Shown here: positions 6,636 to 13,155 of the stretch, piece by piece
Layout of the letters: the number at the start of each line of letters is the position of its first letter
How positions within the stretch are numbered: position 1 is the stretch's first letter
Assembly (NCBI GenBank): GCA_001275005.1
Contig: JWZX01001766.1
Location: 1-13,155 of the forward strand
Direction: 5' to 3'
Origin: Chrysochromulina tobinii
Lineage: Eukaryota > Haptophyta > Prymnesiales > Chrysochromulinaceae
Length of the DNA: 13,155 nt
Made by a program: the position numbers and the translations under genes
The notes under the pieces: generated by a model
Seen by the model: only the letters and a program-made list of their open reading frames with translations
The model's database searches: none
Told to the model about the DNA's origin: nothing

Positions 6636-9045
6636 CTACGGCTTGCCGACCAGGGCCTCCTTCTTCTCGGCATCGTCGTCACCCTTGCCCGCATTCTTGT
6701 CGAAGCCGTATGCCTCCTTGATCCGGTCGGGCATGTGCTTGCCACTGTAGTCGGCGCGGTCCCGGCAGCAGCAGACGAACAGAGTGTCGAGGACGCACCC
6801 AAAGACCGTCGCGAACAGCGAGGAGAAGATCAAGGCGAGGATACCAATGACGACGGTCGCGTACATGGGATCGGGCCTGTTGTTGCCAATCAGCGCGATG
6901 TTGCCGATCCAAGCGCTGATGAGGGGCACCGTGAGCACCTGGACGTAATAGAGGATCACGCGCACGAGCCCGTTGATGGCCATCTGAGCGGGGTTGGCAA
7001 ATAGAAGGCTAAATGTCGAGAAGCATGCCCCGCAGAAGGAAGAGCCCTGGAGCGCGACGTAGATGTACGCGTAGCCGGTGATGTACTTGATCGTCTTCTC
7101 GAGGCACCAGAGGCAGCACTGCGTGCACTTGATGATCACGAGGAAGAGCGGGTTCGTCTTCTGCAGGTCGTTGGTGTACTTGTCGATGAGCATCAGGATG
7201 ATGCGAACGAGTTGGATGGCGGCTACGATGAAGGATCCGAACGCGATCGAGCCCAGATGGTAGAAGAGCACGCGGCCGAGCGAGCGCAGCAGCGGGATCT
7301 TGGTCTTGTAATGGTCATTCCCGCGGAAGAAGAACCAGTGGCACACGGAGCCCGACATCGCAGTCCACGACACGCTGATGACGAGGTTGATCGTCCACAG
7401 GAACGAAAAGGCAAGGTAGAGGTACACGATGGTCTGGACCATCGTAGCCGAACTGTCAACGTTGGCAATCCCTGCGGCACCACTCTTCTCGAGGGTCTGG
7501 TTGTACCAGGTGATCGCATCGAGGAACGAGGCCGATTGCGTGACGCCCGACTGTCCGCCCATAAAGTGTGAAGAGTCGAGGTTCGCTGTAAAGAGGCATG
7601 CGATCACAAACATGAAGAAGACGAGGAAGAGGCACTGCACGAAGATGGAGCCGAAGGGGAAGAACATCATGAGGGGCCGATCCTTGAGCACCTCGGTCGA
7701 CGACTTGACCAGCGCCACGCACGTCTTGATGCGCTTGCGCGAAAGGCACATCATGATGACGTAGATGATGAAGACAATCGAGGAGACCCCGCCGATCCCA
7801 TACCAGATGGTCGGGTCGCTGTTGGCCTCTGTCAACGTCGTGTCAAGCTCGGAGGGCGCGAGCGCGACCATGCTTGACTGGGCCGAGGCGGCGAGGCCCA
7901 GCGCGCTCATCGCCGCATCCGCCGCGTACGCCTCGGCTGAGCTCATGTTCGTCGTCACGTTCAACGAGCTCGCTTGGGCTCTGGTGAACAGCTCGGTGAA
8001 CGCGCCCGCGAGCGCGAAGCAATAGATCGAGAAGAAGGCGAGCCCTAAGCCAAGCAGGATGAGCGAGACGTAGATGATCGTCGCCGCGAACAGGCGCAGC
8101 AGCACCAGCCACGCGAAGCACATCCCGATTGGCACGAGGCAGCCGAAGATGCCTACCTCCTGCGCGCCCTCGACGACCGCCTCGACGTAGCGAGCCCACG
8201 TGTTGACCTTGGCGCCAATGTTGCGGGAGAGGGTGTCCTCGGCGAGCGGCCTGAGCTGCTGCACCTCGCCGCGCCGGAACTTGATCTGGCACAGCTTGCT
8301 GCGCGGGTAGTTGTTCGTCAGCACCCACGTCTTGTTGAACTCCGTGTCGCACGGTGCGTAGTTGACACCGTCGCACTGAGGGAAGGCGCACCGGTCGTCG
8401 TCCTGGTACATGTCGGAGCTGTCGCGCGGGATGCACCGATGCATCACGGGGATCGAGGGCATCACGGCGAAGTACGAGGCCGAGCCGCCCGCGGCATTGT
8501 ACTGCGCGGGCGTTCCGTAGTCCACCACGGAGCACGTGCTCGGGTCGTCCATGCATGCCGTCGGCGACGCGACGGGCGGGCAGCGCTCGAGGCACAGCCC
8601 GTAGAAGCGGACGCGCCAGGGCATCGTCGAGGCGATCGCTGCCTGCGCGATGATGTCCTTGTCGGCCCGCGGGAAGTAGACGTACTTTTTGTCTTTCATG
8701 GCGCCCACGCCGCACCGGTTGCCAAGGTAGTCTGAGCCGTACAGGACCTCGTACGGGTCGCCGACGGTTGCCGACAGGGAGGCCAGGAAGATGATGCCGC
8801 CCCAGAAGGCCAGGAAGATGAGCAGGCAGAGGATGTCCGTGCAACGGCGCTGCGAACGGCGAGAAGCAGAGGCCGCCATGCACTCAGCACATGTTGGGCA
8901 GAGGCACGCCGATTCCGTGTTTGCTGTGAGAGAGTGAGGCTTGTGCGGCGCGGCGCACCTTGTGGAAGAAGAAGACCTCCGGCTCGGGCGGTGCAGGAGC
9001 GACCGAGCTGCCGCAGCAGCCACACTTGCCGCAAGCCGCGCCCAT
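6636..9045 (-). CDS. Choline transporter-like protein (CTL/SLC44 family), two exons, 766 aa
   Basis: CTL/SLC44 proteins are multi-pass membrane transporters linked to choline and related solutes. Exon 1 (9045-8959) encodes MGAACGKCGCCGSS through FFFHK (29 aa). Exon 2 (8849-6636) continues with RRCTDILCLLIFLAFWGG, the usual start of the family's first helix. Then come GDPYEVLYGSDYLGNRCG (residues about 59-76), a Cys-rich non-cytoplasmic loop with an NKT glycosylation sequon, and about nine more helices. The last helix block is followed by DTLFVCCCRDRADYSG, matching the family's conserved end (DTLF, then a short tail). About ten helices and 766 aa fit the family, which is often 650-750 aa. Exon 2 stays open upstream to 9452, but that stretch is not CTL-like. 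The N-terminal MG plus cysteines suggests lipid anchoring. Exact substrate cannot be read from sequence. Confidence 0.93.
8850..8958 (-). other. Intron of the CTL-type gene (phase 0, 109 bp)
   Basis: Minus strand: donor CACAAG|GTGCGC and acceptor CCGTTCGCAG|CGCCGT. Splicing joins FFFHK to RRCTDIL in frame. If not removed, the exon 1 frame ends at a TGA at 8884-8886. The acceptor tail (TTCGCAG) is the same as in introns 1 and 2 of the SLOG/SLATT gene, which supports one common splice style for this genome. Confidence 0.85.
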
Positions 9046-9363
9046 CCTGCGCGCACGTTGCACACGGTCCAAGTGCGAGCGGCTCCTACGGAGCAGTAAT
9101 CCGTTGGGAAAGGCCAGTTCTTCCGGAATTCGTGAATGTCGCACAATTTCGAAAACAGTTCGGACCTTTTTTGGGTCCTATTATCCACGCTTACATGTAC
9201 CCTCTTTTCCCCTGACGAACACAAAACGCGCGTGCGGCATCGTCGCGGCATTCTGCCGAAACGCACTTTAGTCAAACCGCCAATCACCGCGACCTGGACC
9301 CAAGCAACCTCTGGCCGTGTACCCGTGTTGGTCGCGCCCACCCTGTCGCTCTGGCGGGATTCC
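9046..9363. promoter_or_regulatory. Shared upstream region of two divergent genes
   Basis: These 318 bp separate the start codon of the minus-strand CTL-type gene from that of the plus-strand EF-hand gene, so both 5' UTRs and any core promoters must fit here. The middle (about 9100-9220) is richer in A+T than either coding flank. I see no clear TATA box or duplicated operator-like element. The call rests on gene arrangement. Confidence 0.5.
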
Positions 9364-11452
9364 ATGGGGGAAACCGGCAAAGAGGGCATGACCTCCTCGT
9401 CCACGGAGGCCGAGTTCGCCTCGCTCACGGCCCTCTTCGCGCAGGCCGACACCGACCATGACGGGCTGCTCTCCTATGAGGCCTTTATGCCGATGATCCG
9501 GGTGCACGCGAGCACGCAAGGGTACAAGCTCACGCGTGAGGAGGCGCAGGCCATTTTTGATGCCTCGCGTCCGCTCGGGGAGAGCGTCTACGGCGCGGGG
9601 GGGCATGCCGCGATCAGCGAGCTGCTCCGGGCGATGGTGACGTCGCCGTGGCGAGTGGAGGCGGCGCGGGCGGCGCACTTTTCGGAGCTGGAGCTGGGGG
9701 CGTACGCGGCGGGCTCATTTGTGCGCCGGTCGGGCGCCGCGTACACGAGCCTCTTGGAATCCGCGTTTGTGCGCAACGACGGCGACGACGACGACGACGA
9801 CGACAGCGAGCCCGCGACCGCTTGGTCGGCGCTCGCGGCGCTCGCCCAACACGGAGCGGGCTCTCCGACGCCCACGCCCAGCGCGGCCTCTTCCTCGGTC
9901 AAGGCGCTGGGGGCGGCCGTGGCGCTGCCGGTCAAGGCGATGCCGACCAAGGAGCGAGGAGGAGTGAGCAGCGAACTACCGACCAAGGCTGTGGTGGCAG
10001 CGGCGGCCCGCGGGTTCAAGCGCTCGGGTTCCGTGCCGCCCAATACAGCGCCCAAGCCCGCTAGCCCGAAGCCGACCGTTCCGAAGGTGACGACGCCGAA
10101 GACGCCGAAGACACCGAAGACGCCGAAGACGCCGAAGACACCGAAGACACCGAAGACACCGAAGCCCACGGCCAAGGCAGCGGCCAAGGAGCCCTCCAGC
10201 GCTCATCCACCTGCAGGCAATGAGGGAGGCAATCAGCGGCCATCAGCGGCCAAAGAGCCTTCCGCACGCTCATCGCACCGGGGCTCGAGCTCCACGCTGG
10301 CAAAGGGCGAGGCGTCCCAAGCAGCGCCCGTGACGGCGCCTACGGCCTCAGGCGTCAAGCTGATCACTCCCAATACAGCGCCAACGGCCGGCGCGTCCAA
10401 GGCAGTGCTTGTGGCGGCTGCCACGTCCTCGCATCAGAAGCGAAAGCTCAAGCGCGCGCAGACCGAAGCCATCGGACGGCGACCGTCGCACGAGTCGACG
10501 TCCGATGACGAAACCCCACTGGCCACCTCGGTGCTCGAGATGGCGGGGTCGGGTCCCGCCAACTCCCGTCGAGCCACGCCAGGCACGACGGCGGGCGGCA
10601 GCGTGCTTGGCAGTGCGGGCGGTGTGGCGTCATTGCGAGACGAGCCGCCCTTGCCACTGCACCCCCCCGAGCGTGCTACGAAACTCGAGACGAAACTTGA
10701 GACGAAACTTGAGACGAAACTTGAGACGAAACTTGAGTCGCGACCGCCATCGACCTTCTTGGCGTCCGATGACATCGAGGGGCGCGCCGCGCGACGCACG
10801 ATGAGCTTCATGCGCAATACTCCAGCCTTGCCGCCAGCCTTGCCGCGGACCGCGGCGAGCCGGGCTCTCGGGGGCGCCGAGGACGGGGATGAGGAGAGCG
10901 GCGGCGCAGAGACCGACTCGATCTCGCCCACATCTCGGCGCATTCGGCGAGCTCATCCCGAGCTCTCGAGCGACGAGCTGCGCGAGGCGCGATCTCTCTT
11001 CCTCTCGGCGGACCGCGACGGCAACGGCGTGCTCGACCTGGCCGAGTTCACCAGCCTCATGCGCCAGCTACAGGAGAAGCCGCCGTCTCCGGCGCACAGG
11101 CGCCGTGCCGGGCTCGCGTCGCCGCCACTCCGGAACACGGTCTTCACCGACGATGAGATCGAGATGCTCTTCCGACGAGCCGATGTGGACCGTAGCGGCG
11201 CCATCGACCCCGAAGAGTTCATCACGATGCAGCTCAAGCAGCGTGCGGCGCACGCGGTAGCCGCGTTCGCGCGGCTTGCGCTCGGCGGGGTGCGCACCGA
11301 GGAAGAGGAAGACTCGAACCGAGTTTCGTCTGCGGCGATGGGCGGTGTGAGTGGCGGTGAGGGTGGCTGCGCGGCGCAGTCAGACTGCGCACTTCACCTC
11401 GGCGTTCACTCCTCTGCCGCTCCCGCCTCCTCCTCCTCCTCCTCCTCCTCCT

Positions 11453-11484
<32 letters not shown>

Positions 11485-12084
11485 TTGCCATCGAGCCCTC
11501 CGAAGGCCGCTACGGCTGCCCGGAGCGTCACCTTCCATCAAGCCCACTTCGAGACCCAAGTCGCGGACGGCTCGCCCAAGAAGCGCTCGCCTTTACGACG
11601 AAACTCGACGGCTCCGAACTTGAGCCAGGCGAGCCGAGAGCACGATGACGAGACCTGGTCCGTGGCGGCGGCGGATGAGCGCTACCGAGAGCTCATGCGC
11701 CTGCGCGCCGTCGAGAGCGCGCTCAAGGCGCCTCGACCGGACGTGTCGGAAGTTGAGCTCGCCATGCTCGAGGCGCTCTTCAAGAACGCGGACGCGAACG
11801 AGGACGGCATCGTCGACTTCGACGAGTTCGTCGCGCTCATGGGCAAGCTTTCCGAGACGACGGGGAAGCGGTACAACTCGCTGCAGCTGCGCGCCCTCTT
11901 TCGGGTTGCAGACCTCGACCGCTCGGGCTCGATCGACTTCAACGAGTTCATCCATGCGCAGCGGCGCGTGCGCAGCTCAATGGGCGACGCGAAGACCACC
12001 ACCATGCTTTCGACGGCGGTTGGCCGGCTGGGCTGGGTATGGAAAGGGAGGAAGTCAGAGTCATCCCCGCCGCCAGACGCATAA
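9364..12084 (+). CDS. Five-EF-hand calcium-binding protein with long low-complexity linkers, 906 aa
   Basis: Start chosen at ATG 9364 (tccATGG, a good eukaryotic context). The frame is open up to 9136, but that extension has no domain-like sequence. EF-hand loops start at residues 29 (DTDHDG), 550 (DRDGNG), 607 (DVDRSG), 810 (DANEDG) and 850 (DLDRSG). Loops 2-5 have the full D..D/N..D/N/S-G..I/L/V..E pattern and form two close pairs (550/607 and 810/850). Loop 1 has Ala instead of Glu at position 12, so its calcium binding is doubtful. Between hand 1 and the rest lies a 500-residue basic, Ser/Pro/Thr/Ala-rich linker with eight TPK units and five TKLE units. A Ser9-Ala10 tract lies between the pairs. 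Arg-Arg-x-Ser/Thr sites (RRPS, RRAT, RRNS) suit basophilic kinases. No kinase or membrane segment is visible. Probably a soluble calcium sensor or scaffold. Confidence 0.88.
10093..10164 (+). repeat. (TPK)8-coding 9-bp tandem repeat
   Basis: Eight units of acgccgaag or acaccgaag, varying only in the third base of the first codon, lie in frame in the EF-hand gene. They give a lysine/proline-rich basic stretch with repeated Thr-Pro sites, which are potential targets of proline-directed kinases. Confidence 0.95.
10678..10737 (+). repeat. (TKLE)5-coding 12-bp tandem repeat
   Basis: Five copies of acgaaacttgag (the first has one change, t to c), in frame. Four copies are identical, which indicates recent expansion. 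The resulting Lys/Glu alternation with one Leu per unit could form a short single charged helix. Confidence 0.95.
11428..11484 (+). repeat. (tcc)9(gcc)10 trinucleotide run, Ser9-Ala10
   Basis: A pure compound microsatellite in frame in the EF-hand gene. A change in unit number would not shift the frame, so the linker between the two EF-hand pairs is likely to vary in length among strains. A shorter gac run near 9780-9805 codes an Asp tract in the same protein. Confidence 0.95.
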
Positions 12085-12565
12085 GAGATAAGATGACCAG
12101 CAGCAAGAAGGAAGTCGTAAGTAAGTAAGTAAGTAAGCCATTGTAAGTAAGTAAGTAAGTAAGGCGTCTGAGGGGGATACCCACGGGCATACAGAGAGTG
12201 CGTGTACGGAAGAAAGTCGAGCCGGAGTCAAGTGCCCTATAGTCAAGTCAATGCATGCAGGCTATTCTCTATTCAGGCCATTTAAGATAACACTTGAGTT
12301 TATTTTGAGTACTCTTCATAGGATCAGGTTCTAGATGGACGTCGTGTGGGCTGCGATGGCTCGGGGGGCAAGCAAGCTAATTCGCTAATTAGTCGAAAGA
12401 ACGAACTGGTTGCTTGCTTGCTTCATGTTGCTTTGCTTGCTTTGGGGGGGCTGCAGACGTTCTCGAAAACGGATTAGATGCGCAATCAAGAGCGGAATCT
12501 TATAATCTTGTTAGCGATGCCGTGTCGTTCGTCATTCGGGACGATTTGTTGATCGTCAAGCTCCG
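12085..12565. other. Spacer between two same-direction genes
   Basis: This should hold the 3' UTR of the EF-hand gene and the promoter of the next plus-strand gene. It begins with two (gtaa)-type microsatellites (listed separately). It also has a moderately A+T-rich part (about 12255-12330) and a ttgc/gctt-rich patch near 12408-12445 ending in a run of seven g. I see no recognisable coding or RNA gene. Confidence 0.55.
12118..12163. repeat. Two (gtaa)n tetranucleotide runs
   Basis: Runs of gtaagtaagtaagtaag lie at about 12118-12137 and 12144-12163, split by ccatt. They sit 35-80 bp after the stop codon of the EF-hand gene. Each unit resembles a 5' splice site core (GTAAGT), so the plus-strand 3' UTR carries many pseudo-donors. 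Confidence 0.9.
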
Positions 12566-13155
12566 ATGGTCGTGGAGAACGCGCTGGGAATCTTGTCCAA
12601 GACATATGAGAACGTCAAGCACAGCCTTGCGGCGGAGTTCGATCTCCTCAAAGCAGATCGCAACCGCGTATGGTCCATCATGAAGGCTGCGATCTCGGAC
12701 CCGATCAGCGTGTTCAAGGTCGTCCTCGCCTGGTACTTGCGCGTGCTGCAGACGGCACTCTACTTGGTGGCCATTTCTATTGTTGCTGCTCTGGCTGCTG
12801 GTGTCGTTGCTGTTCTGAAGCCGAAGCAGCCGCCCCCCACGAAGTCAGAGGCGGAGCCCAAGCCCAAATCGGCAGCAAAGGCATACACGCCAGCACCTGC
12901 GCCAACGGAGACGGCGGGTGTGGACGCGGTCCCGATCGGGGCCCCTTCCGCCGCCCCCGCCGCCGCCATCGCCGAAATCGTCGTTAGCACGCCCGAGGCC
13001 GTCAAGGCGCCAGCCAGCGCGGACGCAGATGCGCCGGCACCGCCGGCAACGGCTGGTGTGGCTGAAGTCCCCCTCACCCTCTCGGCAGACATCCCGACGG
13101 CCGAGACCGCGTCAAAGGAGGCGAAGGAGGAGGAGGAGGAGGAGGAGGAGGAGGA
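12566..13155 (+). CDS. Single-pass membrane protein with Pro/Ala/Lys/Glu-rich tail, 3'-partial
   Basis: The frame opens after a TAG at 12512-12514. The first ATG is at 12566 and the frame stays open to the window end (196 codons). Residues 1-50 are amphipathic and helix-prone (KTYENVKHSLAAEFDLLKAD, RVWSIMKAAI). One hydrophobic segment follows, around residues 55-85 (LYLVAISIVAALAAGVVAVL). A long disordered tail then carries Pro, Ala and Lys, with two similar blocks (ETAGVDAVPI and ATAGVAEVPL), and ends in a GAG run coding at least nine Glu. There is no clear signal peptide, so the anchor could be internal, with the tail on the cytosolic or lumenal side. I recognise no family. An upstream coding exon cannot be excluded. 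Confidence 0.6.
   Translation, partial: MVVENALGILSKTYENVKHSLAAEFDLLKADRNRVWSIMKAAISDPISVFKVVLAWYLRVLQTALYLVAISIVAALAAGVVAVLKPKQPPPTKSEAEPKPKSAAKAYTPAPAPTETAGVDAVPIGAPSAAPAAAIAEIVVSTPEAVKAPASADADAPAPPATAGVAEVPLTLSADIPTAETASKEAKEEEEEEEEE
13117..13155 (+). repeat. (gag)n run, poly-Glu, reaching the window edge
   Basis: An in-frame gag trinucleotide run that is still continuing at the last base, so its true length and what follows are not visible. It codes an acidic tract at the end of the visible part of the single-pass membrane protein. Confidence 0.9.

Noticed and set aside
7843-8883. Long Arg/Pro/His-rich frame on the same strand as the CTL exon
   Set aside because: Its residue make-up is typical of an out-of-frame reading of G+C-rich coding DNA, and the CTL frame fully explains the region.
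9136-9363. Longer N-terminus of the EF-hand protein from ATG 9136
   Set aside because: The stretch has no domain-like composition, lies in the short divergent promoter region, and the ATG at 9364 has a better context and leads directly into hand 1.
9046-9452. Upstream extension of the CTL reading frame to an ATG at 9452 (938-aa version)
   Set aside because: The added residues show no family similarity, overlap the EF-hand gene in antisense, and a clean GT..AG intron gives a family-typical start instead.
9588-10187. Antisense frame with repeated GVFGVF motif
   Set aside because: It is the reverse reading of the (TPK)n repeat; no independent support.
12414-12683. 89-aa frame with Cys-rich start and possible alternative gene start
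   Set aside because: It lacks an ATG at its beginning, overlaps the better-supported frame from 12566, and shows no domain.

Overview
The window looks like nuclear DNA of a eukaryotic microalga. A haptophyte or similar marine protist is the best guess; this is inference, since no marker gene is present. The reasons are: short spliceosomal introns (102-118 bp) with GT..AG ends that restore reading frames exactly; a choline-transporter-like (CTL/SLC44) protein; an EF-hand protein rich in microsatellite-encoded repeats; and an SPPPP-rich cell-surface protein of the kind common in algae. Nothing points to a bacterial or viral replicon: there are no operons, rRNA or tRNA genes, insertion sequences or CRISPR arrays that I can see.

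Layout. (1) 1-1848, plus strand: the 3' part of a proline-rich, single-pass membrane protein. Its proline-rich stalk changes reading frame twice. (2) 1849-2740: intergenic region between two converging genes, with a direct repeat and a perfect palindrome. (3) 2741-6163, minus strand: a four-exon gene, and the most interesting object here. The model joins an N-terminal region, a divergent TRPM-type SLOG-like domain and two SLATT-like two-helix membrane domains (about 1030 aa). Its 5' end carries a tandem duplication that includes an intron and has created an extra, frame-preserving exon. (4) 6164-6635: a spacer. (5) 6636-9045, minus strand: a two-exon CTL/SLC44-type transporter of 766 aa whose true start lies in a small first exon. 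(6) 9046-9363: a 318-bp divergent intergenic region, probably a two-way promoter. (7) 9364-12084, plus strand: a 906-aa protein with five EF-hands and long low-complexity linkers. (8) 12085-12565: a spacer with (gtaa)n runs. (9) From 12566, plus strand, open at the window end: a single-pass membrane protein with a Pro/Ala/Lys/Glu-rich tail.

How they fit together. There is no operon logic. The CTL and EF-hand genes share an upstream region and could be co-regulated. The SLOG/SLATT gene resembles the sensor-plus-membrane-effector design known from nucleotide-centred conflict systems (SLOG as ligand sensor, SLATT as pore-forming effector). Here both are fused in one eukaryotic polypeptide with two SLATT units. 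Its base composition (about 52-53% G+C in two sampled 60-bp lines) is lower than that of the neighbouring CTL gene (about 63% in one line) and EF-hand gene (about 75% in one line).
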